From positions 1 to 40,452 of the forward strand of contig CALWKA010000011.1 of assembly GCA_944381155.1 (NCBI GenBank): DNA of 40,452 nucleotides, written 5' to 3'. This document shows positions 33,413-40,452 of the stretch, piece by piece; positions within the stretch are counted from its first letter, which is position 1, and each line of letters starts with the position of its first letter. A program made the translations under genes and the position numbers. Source of the DNA: an uncultured Clostridia bacterium (lineage in GTDB: Bacteria > Bacillota > Clostridia > Christensenellales > UBA1242). The notes below the pieces were generated by a model. The model saw only the letters and a program-made list of their open reading frames with translations. It ran no database searches and was not told the origin of the DNA.

Positions 33413-34423
33413 ATGCAAGAGTATTGGAATGTGTTATTAGACGCTTTGATTGATACGGCAAAATTGTTGCCCATTCTTTTTGTCGTATATTATTTGATTG
33501 AGTTGATTGAATTCAAATATGCTATTAAATTTCAAAATAATAAATTGCTGAAAGGTAAAGCAAGTCCTGTGATAGGCGCAGTGATAGGCTGTATTCCGCA
33601 ATGCGGTTTTTCAGTCGTCACCACAGATTTATTTACCAAACGCGCGGTATCTGTTGGGGCATTGCTGGCAGTGTATATTGCCACGAGTGACGAAGCGATT
33701 CCGCTAATGATATCCGAACCATCCAGCATCCCGTGGTTGTTGGCGCTAATTGGAGTGAAAATAGTATTTGCCATAATCGTTGGCTACCTGTCTATATGGT
33801 TATACAATTTGATATTCAAACGATCAAAAACAAAACAAAATGAAGCGGAAGATAAAGTTGGCAAACTTGGTACAACAGATCATACTAAAGAAGCAACGAA
33901 TGCTGTCAAAACTAGTGATCAAATTAATCTTGATGAGCATATTCACAAAGAAAATGAACATATTGATGAAACTAAAGAAAATGAAATTGAGCACATTTCG
34001 CACGGCGGATGTTGTCATCATCATATTAGGAGCAAGTCATTTGATTGGTTGCATCCGCTACTGCATTGTTTGAAGATAAGTGCATTCATTTTGGTAATCA
34101 ACATTATTTTTGGATGTATTACACATATCTGGATAGGGGAAGAAGCACTCACAAACTTTTTATCACAAAGTTTGTATTTGCAACCTTTGCTCGCTGTGCT
34201 GATTGGGCTAATTCCAAACTGTGCTTCAAGCGTCGTGCTGACTCAATTGTTCCTAATGGGCGGGCTATCATTTGGAGCATTGGTGGCAGGGTTAAGTGTG
34301 AACGCAGGATTAGGATTGATAATACTATTTAAGCAAAACAAAAATTGGAAAGAAAATTTATTCATTATAGCGATGTTGATTATACCTAGTTTGATATTAG
34401 GCTATTCGTTAAACTTTATTTAA
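33413..34423 (+). CDS. ArsP_2-type (10TM) heavy-metal exporter-like permease
   Basis: 336 residues in two related membrane halves. The first holds GAVIGCIPQCGFSVVTTDLF, the second LIGLIPNCASSVVLTQLF; both are followed by a G-A-L-L/V-A segment. This doubled IPxC pattern fits the putative 10TM heavy-metal exporter family (ArsP_2). Between the halves is a polar loop of about 65 residues ending in HGGCCHHH (near 198), probably a metal-binding site. AGGAG lies before the ATG. Substrate unknown; a soft metal or metalloid is plausible from the cysteines and histidines. It has no separate promoter recognised downstream of the peptide terminator. Confidence 0.8.
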   Translation: MQEYWNVLLDALIDTAKLLPILFVVYYLIELIEFKYAIKFQNNKLLKGKASPVIGAVIGCIPQCGFSVVTTDLFTKRAVSVGALLAVYIATSDEAIPLMISEPSSIPWLLALIGVKIVFAIIVGYLSIWLYNLIFKRSKTKQNEAEDKVGKLGTTDHTKEATNAVKTSDQINLDEHIHKENEHIDETKENEIEHISHGGCCHHHIRSKSFDWLHPLLHCLKISAFILVINIIFGCITHIWIGEEALTNFLSQSLYLQPLLAVLIGLIPNCASSVVLTQLFLMGGLSFGALVAGLSVNAGLGLIILFKQNKNWKENLFIIAMLIIPSLILGYSLNFI

Positions 34424-34430
34424 GAGCAAA

Positions 34431-34454
34431 AAATCGAGGCGACTCGATTTTTTT
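34431..34454 (+). terminator. Terminator of the exporter gene
   Basis: AAATCGAG (34431-34438), loop GCGA, CTCGATTT (34443-34450), then TTTT. Confidence 0.9.
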
Positions 34455-34917
34455 GTTTGAAAAGTTAAAAGAAAAAATTTTTGCGACAAATAAATTAAGA
34501 TTGAAATTATTAAAAAGTTTAGTTTATTTTGAGTTAGTTTAAAATTAAACTATGATAAAATTATTTTGAAATTGATAATTGAAAAACAGAAAATTATGAT
34601 ATTTTTTTCAATTAAAATATTTGATTAAAATCACAATCATTTTATTTATTTTAAAAATAAAAATTTATTTTTTTCTTTTTATAAGTTAACTTATATTATT
34701 TAATAAATAATTTTATTTATAAAAAAATTATTAATTTACAAAAAATCATTATAATTTTATGTATTTTTCATATATTTTATTGGAATTTTTTAATTTTTTT
34801 GTATTTTTATTATTTTTTATTTGATTTTTTTAATATCTTTTTATTTTACAAATAATTTTTATTTTTATATTTTGATTAAAATTTGTAATTCTTTTTTTAT
34901 GTTAATTAATTTTTAAT
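34455..34917. other. Extremely AT-rich, T-biased spacer
   Basis: More than 450 bases with very few G or C and long T/A runs, ending at the next promoter. No gene or RNA recognised. It may be intrinsically bent or easily melted DNA. Confidence 0.5.
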
Positions 34918-34946
34918 TTGAAATTTTATATGCGAATAAATATAAA
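34918..34946 (+). promoter_or_regulatory. Promoter of the helical-protein/mazF operon
   Basis: TTGAAA (34918-34923), 17 bases, TATAAA (34941-34946). GGAGGG precedes the ATG at 34977. Confidence 0.75.
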
Positions 34947-34976
34947 ATTAGCGCGGATACTAATTTCGGAGGGATT

Positions 34977-35417
34977 ATGGAAAAACAAGATTTAGATTTA
35001 CTCAACAGAATCTATCAAGATGCTCAAATTGGAATGCAATCTATTGACAAAGTGTTGAAAAAATCATCCAACGAAAATTTAGATAAATTATTGAGAAAAC
35101 AATTTGAAGAATATTCAAAATTTGCAGATAGGTGTGACACAATTGCTATCAATTCAGATGAAGAGATAAAGGACAATGGCACATTCAAAAAGATAAAACA
35201 AACAGCTATGATATATTTTTCATTGTGGGCAGACAAATCGAATAGGCATATTGTTGAGATGATGATCACGGGCACTGTTATGGGAATTATCGATTGCATA
35301 AAGGCAAAAAAAGATATTGTAGCAAAGGATGAAAATATTAATCAATTAGTTGTAGAATTTTTGAATATGCAGGAAGATTTTTACGAAAAACTAAAAAAAC
35401 TACTCGGCAAGGTTTAA
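34977..35417 (+). CDS. Hypothetical helical-bundle protein
   Basis: 146 residues, all helical in appearance and without signal peptide. Segments LLNRIYQDAQIGMQSIDKVL, LRKQFEEYSKFADRC, MIYFSLWADKSNRHIVEMMI and GTVMGIIDCIKAKKDI suggest a four-helix bundle, perhaps ferritin-like in shape, but the usual metal-binding Glu/His pairs are not evident. Strong GGAGGG site. It is followed after 22 bases by the small protein coupled to mazF and may share its transcript. Family not recognised. Confidence 0.7.
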   Translation: MEKQDLDLLNRIYQDAQIGMQSIDKVLKKSSNENLDKLLRKQFEEYSKFADRCDTIAINSDEEIKDNGTFKKIKQTAMIYFSLWADKSNRHIVEMMITGTVMGIIDCIKAKKDIVAKDENINQLVVEFLNMQEDFYEKLKKLLGKV

Positions 35418-35439
35418 CTTTCAAATAAAAGGAGATTAT

Positions 35440-35631
35440 ATGAACGAAGAAGTCATCGCATACATTGAATATTTGTCAAAATTGAAAGAGATCAAACGAC
35501 CGTCTATGCCAATAATTGATATTTCAGCATATACTGACAATGAATACCTTATGGCAATATTTGAGATCAATCACGACTTTGGCAATATTGATGATTTTGA
35601 TCAAACAATACGACATTTGAAAGGAGAGTAA
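35440..35631 (+). CDS. Small acidic protein coupled to mazF, candidate antitoxin
   Basis: 63 residues, acidic in its second half ([20 protein letters not shown]). Its stop overlaps the mazF start by one base (TAATG), the usual position of an antitoxin. It does not look like the ribbon-helix-helix EndoAI or AbrB-type MazE antitoxins. An acidic tail is what MazE-type antitoxins use to block MazF. AAAGGAG lies before the ATG. Antitoxin role is inferred from position only. Confidence 0.65.
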   Translation: MNEEVIAYIEYLSKLKEIKRPSMPIIDISAYTDNEYLMAIFEINHDFGNIDDFDQTIRHLKGE

Positions 35632-35975
35632 TGGAAGTTAGCAGGGGAGATATTTATTATGCCGATTTAAGTCCCGTTGTTGGGAGCGAACAGGGCGGAG
35701 TGCGTCCAGTTTTAATCGTGCAAAATGATGTCGGCAATAGATATAGCCCTACCGTCATCATCGCGGCGATCACGAGCCAACTAGATAAAGCAAAACTTCC
35801 CACACATATTGAAATAAAAAAGGAATACGGACTAGAAAAAGATAGCGTGATTTTGCTAGAGCAAATACGCACATTAGACAAACGCAGACTCAAAGAAAAG
35901 GTGTGCACGATCGACAATGAAACAATGAAAAAAGTGGATATTGCAATTATGATTAGCCTAGGTATCACAGCATAG
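35631..35975 (+). CDS. mazF: MazF/EndoA-type mRNA interferase
   Basis: 114 residues, normal length. [58 protein letters not shown] and [15 protein letters not shown] match Firmicute EndoA closely. The catalytic Arg (in GGVRPVLI) and Thr (in AITSQ) are present. The enzyme cuts single-stranded mRNA at short sequence sites, slowing growth until neutralised by its antitoxin. Translationally coupled to the preceding small gene. Confidence 0.93.
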   Translation: MEVSRGDIYYADLSPVVGSEQGGVRPVLIVQNDVGNRYSPTVIIAAITSQLDKAKLPTHIEIKKEYGLEKDSVILLEQIRTLDKRRLKEKVCTIDNETMKKVDIAIMISLGITA

Positions 35976-36114
35976 ATTGGGCAAGATTTATATTTTGCCA
36001 GAATATAAAAATTTTACGAAAGGAAAAATTGACATTTTTTCCCAAACAGCAATTGATATATAGATTAATTGCATTATAATGTCGAAATTGTTTTCATTTT
36101 CCTTTACTTTTTGT

Positions 36115-36143
36115 TTGAATTGTGGTATTATGACTCATATAAT
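36115..36143 (+). promoter_or_regulatory. Promoter of the Rho-like gene
   Basis: TTGAAT (36115-36120), 17 bases, TATAAT (36138-36143). A second weaker pair lies upstream (TTGATA 36054-36059, TATAAT 36075-36080, only 15 bases apart). Confidence 0.75.
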
Positions 36144-36171
36144 GTAATCTTCATAAATAAAAAAGGATGGG

Positions 36172-37281
36172 ATGACAGAACAACAATTGAACGAACTCAG
36201 CATATTCGCACTTCGAGAGCTTGCTAGGCGCACAGGAGTTTATGCCCCAACTAGCAAGAGAAAATGTGAATTGATAAGAGAAATTATTGATATTAGCGAA
36301 GGAAGGAAGCAACCTTATATTGCCAAAACGAAGCAGGGCAGGCCACCGAAAGATATAGGTTATTCGTTCGCGGATATTTTTATGCCTAAAACACATATAG
36401 ATTTTGCACAAAATGTTAAGCCATATTACACTTTTAATTCAAAAGAGCCAGACATTCAAAATGATGAAATGAAGACAATATCAGGATATGTCGAATTGTT
36501 TAGCAACAATACTGCTTTTTTATGGAATGGCAAGCAGGGAAACCACTTTAGATATTTCATATCAGAAAATTTTGTGAAAGAATACGAACTGAAGACGGGA
36601 GATAAATTAGTAGCAGAAGTATGCCTTCAAGGAAATCAAATGATTGTAAAGACGGTGTTTAACATAAACGATGTTCCGATTGTAAAATACAAGAGAATGG
36701 GAAAAAATTATTACGATATTGAGCATGTGGAACCAAAAAAATTATTGTCGTTTGATCAAGAGAGATTCAAAAAATTTGATATAAAATTAGGTGAAAGCGT
36801 ATATTTATATGGTTCGAACAACAACGAGAATACCAAGAGTATTACAAACTTAATCAATTCATCTCAAATTCAAAGAAAGATATACATTAATGTTTCAATC
36901 GCAGAAAAAAACAGACATCTTTTGCAAAATTTGAAAAATGTCGAATTGTTCGTTTCCAACATAACTGAAGAGATAGATATTGTAAAGAGATTGATTGTCA
37001 TAGCCATTGAGAGAGCAAAGCATTTGTTTGAATTGGGTGAAAATGTGTTGATTGCAATTGACGATGTCTTATCTTTGTCTGGAGTCGATTCCTCAGATTT
37101 AAACTTAACTAAAAATTTATTGTCACTCACAAAATGCAGTAAGAATGCTGGAAGTATCACTCTGTTTGCTGTAATGTCGGACAATGGTAATATTAAGTTA
37201 TTTGAAAAATTGGCAGACAAACGAATCAAAATCGAAGACAATGATCTGTTTTTGTCTAAAGACTTAAACAAAGCAGATTAA
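36172..37281 (+). CDS. Rho-like protein with degenerate Walker A
   Basis: 369 residues laid out like transcription factor Rho but shorter. Residues 1-45 resemble the Rho N-terminal SAP-like helices (LNELSIFALRELARRTGVYA, TSKRKCELIREII). About 100-165 resemble the cold-shock RNA-binding domain (SGYVELFSNNTAFLW, FRYFISENFVKEYELKTGDK). The remainder follows the Rho ATPase order, with LIVIAIERAKHLFELGENVL and IAIDDVLSLS standing where Rho has LVLEKAKRLVExGKDV and ILLDSITRLA. The Walker A site reads YGSNNNENTKS (near 213-223) instead of the PPKAGKT type, and the catalytic DERPEE segment is missing. It is probably RNA-binding without helicase action. GGATGGG precedes the ATG. Confidence 0.75.
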   Translation: MTEQQLNELSIFALRELARRTGVYAPTSKRKCELIREIIDISEGRKQPYIAKTKQGRPPKDIGYSFADIFMPKTHIDFAQNVKPYYTFNSKEPDIQNDEMKTISGYVELFSNNTAFLWNGKQGNHFRYFISENFVKEYELKTGDKLVAEVCLQGNQMIVKTVFNINDVPIVKYKRMGKNYYDIEHVEPKKLLSFDQERFKKFDIKLGESVYLYGSNNNENTKSITNLINSSQIQRKIYINVSIAEKNRHLLQNLKNVELFVSNITEEIDIVKRLIVIAIERAKHLFELGENVLIAIDDVLSLSGVDSSDLNLTKNLLSLTKCSKNAGSITLFAVMSDNGNIKLFEKLADKRIKIEDNDLFLSKDLNKAD

Positions 37282-37786
37282 ATTTGTATCACATTTTTGA
37301 ATTTAATATCTCATCTATATGCGTACTGATTTAATAAAAATGAAATGATATTCATTGTTCTACGCGTGCTGAAAAGAGGTTATTTTTTTTATTCATAAAT
37401 TTTATAATTAATTTGCATTGCAAACGCCTTTTATTTGTATGCCATATAAGTTTCATTTGGGCGTATTTTAATTAAATTAATTAAATTAGCAAAATGGTAT
37501 ACGAAATGGGGTGCACTTCAAAAATGCGGGTTTTTGTAAATTTTCATTGTTGTTGCCTATTTCAAAATTGCTAGATAGTATGATAATTTCTTTCGACAAT
37601 ATTTTAAACTTCAATTAGCATTGTATAAAATTAAATTTTATCTTTTATATCAGTTTTCATCTTGCAGTTTCATTTATTGCTTGATCATATATGATTTATT
37701 TGCAAAAATTTACTCAATTTTTATAATTCTAAAATTTTTTGTATCCAAATTATTTTACAAATTTTGAAAAAGATCGCTTGATTTAT
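37282..37786. other. AT-rich spacer
   Basis: About 500 bases without convincing gene, terminator or repeat. Confidence 0.4.
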
Positions 37787-37815
37787 TTGTAAAAATATGT
37801 CGAGCGTGTTATAAT
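37787..37815 (+). promoter_or_regulatory. Promoter of the GLUG-type fragment, leaderless
   Basis: TTGTAA (37787-37792), 17 bases, TATAAT (37810-37815) preceded by TGT, six bases, ATG at 37822. Confidence 0.75.
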
Positions 37816-37821
37816 AAAGAT

Positions 37822-38130
37822 ATGATATATAGAAAGAGTAAATTAATAACCATTATTTTAATTATATTATTGTCGACCGTATCACTCGGTCTTATTGTCG
37901 CGGGCAGCATCGCAAAATCTAAAGAAAAAGAATCTGCGGCCGTGGATAAAATAACGGAAATTGGTAGTTTATCAGATCTTGAACAATTTAGAGATTCTGT
38001 CAATGAAGGGGATAGTTATACTGGCGTGACAGTTAGGTTGAATAGCGATATAGAAATTACTACGATTTTTCCACATTTAGATAGTCATAAATTATATAAT
38101 TTATTTGTAAATAATTGTCGTTTGTGGTAG
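37822..38130 (+). pseudogene. Truncated GLUG-type secreted protein
   Basis: 102 residues. A signal-anchor helix (residues 7-29) is followed by EIGSLSDLEQFRDSVNEGDS and VRLNSDIEI, the opening typical of GLUG-repeat surface proteins, which normally continue with W-x-PIG and GTFDGNG repeats. Here the frame ends after 30 more residues that fit no repeat (TTIFPHLDSHKLYNLFVNNC). It therefore looks like the remnant of a larger gene, broken by deletion or frameshift, yet its promoter and leaderless start are intact, so a short product may still be made. The next gene encodes a complete GLUG protein. Confidence 0.55.
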
Positions 38131-38197
38131 ACTAAAAATGAATAAATTCAATTAAAATATATTTTTAATAATAGTGAGGGAGGGGGCAGTGCTTAAT

Positions 38198-40452
38198 ATG
38201 AAAGCAAAAAGGATAATAATATTTATAATAGCATTTCTTATGTCTATTACTGCCGTATTGCTTATTGGCGGAATAAAAGGGATTGAGGATAATAACTTAG
38301 GAACAATTTCAAGTGCGGCAGATCATTCATTTCGTTTGAAAGTACATTTTTATATCCAAGATGAAGAAAAACATATTTTTATATATAAAAAGGTTTATTC
38401 AGATGCTGCTAATCCCTATGCGACTATCACATTGAATCAATTGGTCGGTATCGTAGATAACAATTGGTCGGGTACAAATATAACAAAGGTAGAAGGCGAT
38501 ACAGATTTGTTCTATCAATTATTCAATAGTTCTACAGGTTTATTTGAAATTACAGGTGCAGAATCATATAATTCCAAGGGAAATTCTAACAATACCGAAA
38601 ATAAAGAATATGGAATGTACGATGATATTAAATTTAATTCATGGGATTTTTGGCCGTATGAGGATTCAAAAATTAATCTTAAATGGAATGATAAATTAGG
38701 ATGTGCCTTCGAACTGAATGAAAACAATGAGTTGAAAGTTACCGACGCCAATGGGTCAATAGAAAATGGAGAAGACTATCTTTATTTATGTGAAATTACA
38801 GAGGAAGGCAAATTTAATTATGAAAATTGTGTAATATCTTTGGAAAATAGTATTGAAGTTCCATATGGATTTCCTAATATCATAGCAGCTTCAGATGTCT
38901 CTATTACTTCTCATGATAATTCTACTAATTTTACTCAAAGATCCAAAGAGACTTTTAAAGGGACATTCGATGGTAAAGGGAATACTATTATTACTGGTAT
39001 TGTTAGTAATGGAGGAATATTTGGGAATTTTGATGGAATATTAAAAAATTTAAATGTGGTAGCAAATCTTGATTATCCACCTAATCAAGGGATAGTCGAT
39101 ATTATGTTTGGTGGGACTATTCAAAATTGTAGTATTTCAGGGAGAATCGTTGGTACGGATACGATTTACCCGAAACTTAATTATGTTGGAGGTATTGTTG
39201 GATATGCTTTAGATGGTCGAATTATATCTTGTTATAATAAGGCATATATAACAAATGAGCAAGATACAACAGTTGAGGCAACTGGAGGCATAGTTGGTAA
39301 AATGAATTCTGATGGAATATTAGACATTTTAGCCGGATCTATAAGGGTTATATCTTGTATAAATCAGGGTACTGTTTTTGCAGATCAAAATGTTGGTGGT
39401 ATAGTCGGGCATATGTATAATCCGGTAGGAGATTCAAATTCTCAATTGATAAATTGTGTCAACTTAGGAGAAATCAATTCTGATCAATCTTTAGTAAATT
39501 TCTATGCAGGAGGAATTGTTGGTAGAAATGTAGACAACGCCTGTCAAATATATTCTTGTTATAATGCCGAAAATAGCAATGTTAAAGGTGCTGGTACAGC
39601 AACTTCTTTAACAGGTAAAGATTTTACAGATGATGATTTTTATTGTATTACAACAACGAATTTAAATACATCAACAACTGTAAGTTCATTTGTTGGAGAT
39701 TATGACAATTGGAACCATAACGATGAATATACACAGGAAAATACTTGGTTTGGAGCTGGCGCTTGGGGGAATGTGGGTAGCAGTTCGTCTGCATTGAATG
39801 GCGGATATCCTTATCTTAAATCTATGGAAGTTACAATCAATGTTGAAGCTGAACCTCAAGGTCATATTGATGGATCATTTTCGGTATTACCGGGAGATAC
39901 CATTTCAGTAGTTGGAGCTGAAATAAAGCTAAATGGTTATTCTGTTTATACTGCTGAACCATATCAAGACGGAAGCTATAGATATGGGTTTGAGAGTTTT
40001 GAAAATGTACCCACTGAACCAATATATGGATCTACCACAATTATAGCAAATTATGATCGTGAGTTGTTAACAGCCACGATTACAGTAATAGTAGATGAAG
40101 AATACAATTATGGATCAATTTCATTAGATGATGGATTATATGGAGAGAGTGTAACAATTTACGAAGTCCCTTATGAAAGCACCTTTAGAACTAACAACAA
40201 TGAAATGGTTATCAAAAATGGTGCTGAAACTATTGCCTCAATTTTAGTTCAAGTAGATTTATCTACGAATCAATATACTTATGAATTTGATGGTTGGTAT
40301 GATGTTCCTGATAGAGTGACTGGTAACTGCACCATTCGTGTCAGATTTACTTACGAATTGAATATGTATGATATAGAATTTTCAGTATTTGATACATTGA
40401 ATAAAACGACAGAAGGCAATATTGGACAGATATTAAGAAACGGCACAGATGC
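38198..40452 (+). CDS. Large GLUG-repeat surface protein, 3' end outside window
   Basis: At least 751 residues, open to the right edge. It begins with a basic end and a membrane helix (KAKRIIIFIIAFLMSITAVL), a signal peptide or anchor. Around 250-500 are GLUG-type repeats: FKGTFDGKGNTI, GGIFGNFDG, YVGGIVGYALDG, TGGIVGK, NVGGIVGHM and AGGIVGRN, each followed by a Cys-containing strand (ISCYN, ISCIN, INCVN, YSCYN). From about 545 the protein has beta-repeat segments of the ATITVIVDEEYNYGSIS and FDGWYD kind seen in Gram-positive surface proteins. It is probably a secreted, wall- or membrane-associated protein. The start is uncertain: GAGGGAGG (38176-38183) lies better for an in-frame GTG at 38189, three codons earlier. 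Confidence 0.85.
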   Translation, partial: MKAKRIIIFIIAFLMSITAVLLIGGIKGIEDNNLGTISSAADHSFRLKVHFYIQDEEKHIFIYKKVYSDAANPYATITLNQLVGIVDNNWSGTNITKVEGDTDLFYQLFNSSTGLFEITGAESYNSKGNSNNTENKEYGMYDDIKFNSWDFWPYEDSKINLKWNDKLGCAFELNENNELKVTDANGSIENGEDYLYLCEITEEGKFNYENCVISLENSIEVPYGFPNIIAASDVSITSHDNSTNFTQRSKETFKGTFDGKGNTIITGIVSNGGIFGNFDGILKNLNVVANLDYPPNQGIVDIMFGGTIQNCSISGRIVGTDTIYPKLNYVGGIVGYALDGRIISCYNKAYITNEQDTTVEATGGIVGKMNSDGILDILAGSIRVISCINQGTVFADQNVGGIVGHMYNPVGDSNSQLINCVNLGEINSDQSLVNFYAGGIVGRNVDNACQIYSCYNAENSNVKGAGTATSLTGKDFTDDDFYCITTTNLNTSTTVSSFVGDYDNWNHNDEYTQENTWFGAGAWGNVGSSSSALNGGYPYLKSMEVTINVEAEPQGHIDGSFSVLPGDTISVVGAEIKLNGYSVYTAEPYQDGSYRYGFESFENVPTEPIYGSTTIIANYDRELLTATITVIVDEEYNYGSISLDDGLYGESVTIYEVPYESTFRTNNNEMVIKNGAETIASILVQVDLSTNQYTYEFDGWYDVPDRVTGNCTIRVRFTYELNMYDIEFSVFDTLNKTTEGNIGQILRNGTD

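Noticed and set aside
36054..36080. Second promoter upstream of the Rho-like gene
   Set aside because: The 15-base spacer is too short to be convincing; kept only as a remark in the promoter entry.

Overview
The window looks like a chromosome segment of a low-GC, Gram-positive, anaerobic, probably spore-forming member of the Clostridia. The signs are a one-chain pyruvate:ferredoxin oxidoreductase, a PflX-type radical SAM protein, spmA-spmB, two proteins resembling the Spo0A DNA-binding domain, SipW-type signal peptides and very AT-rich spacers. Genus and species cannot be read from the sequence. I see no tRNA or rRNA gene, CRISPR array, insertion sequence or prophage.

Layout. 1-5732: PepSY-like lipoprotein (-), PflX-like radical SAM protein, rpiB (-), TM2 protein, mnmA and an unknown partner. 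5733-14208: a SipW-dependent surface protein behind a structured leader, an unknown protein (-), a propeller-like lipoprotein, a CYTH-like protein (-), an RsmF-type rRNA methyltransferase and a membrane-anchored coiled-coil protein. 14690-18975: an operon of patatin, ComEC-like hydrolase, a kinase-like protein without a P-loop, and transketolase. 19565-23112 (-): rplM-rpsI with an L13-type leader, a membrane protein, a small protein and truA. 23197-29694: nifJ, a small-RNA gene with a consensus promoter, and tex. 29792-30674: two convergent genes for Spo0A-C-like proteins, both next to TTTTGTACAAAA palindromes. 31012-34423: a second SipW-type protein, spmA-spmB, a gene for a 27-residue hydrophobic peptide, and an ArsP_2-type exporter. 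34977-37281: a helical protein, a small acidic protein coupled to mazF, and a Rho-like protein with a degenerate Walker A. 37822-end: a short GLUG-type fragment and the start of a large GLUG-repeat surface protein that runs off the window.

Main pattern. Nine genes (starts 938, 2676, 8435-, 11569, 14690, 23112-, 30623-, 33274, 37822) have no Shine-Dalgarno sequence. Each has a -10 box ending exactly six bases before the ATG, and the box is a perfect TATAAT in eight of them. The transcript should therefore begin at the A of the start codon, which predicts leaderless mRNAs. Most other genes have a clear GGAG or AGGGG site; the exceptions (spmA, the ComEC-like gene) are noted in their entries. 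The window thus seems to mix two modes of translation initiation.

How the genes work together. rpiB and tkt belong to the non-oxidative pentose phosphate pathway. nifJ supports ferredoxin-based fermentation. rplM-rpsI, mnmA, truA, the RsmF-like enzyme and tex serve translation and RNA metabolism. The SipW-type and GLUG-repeat proteins point to a cell-surface or matrix layer. All assignments come from reading motifs; no database search was run.
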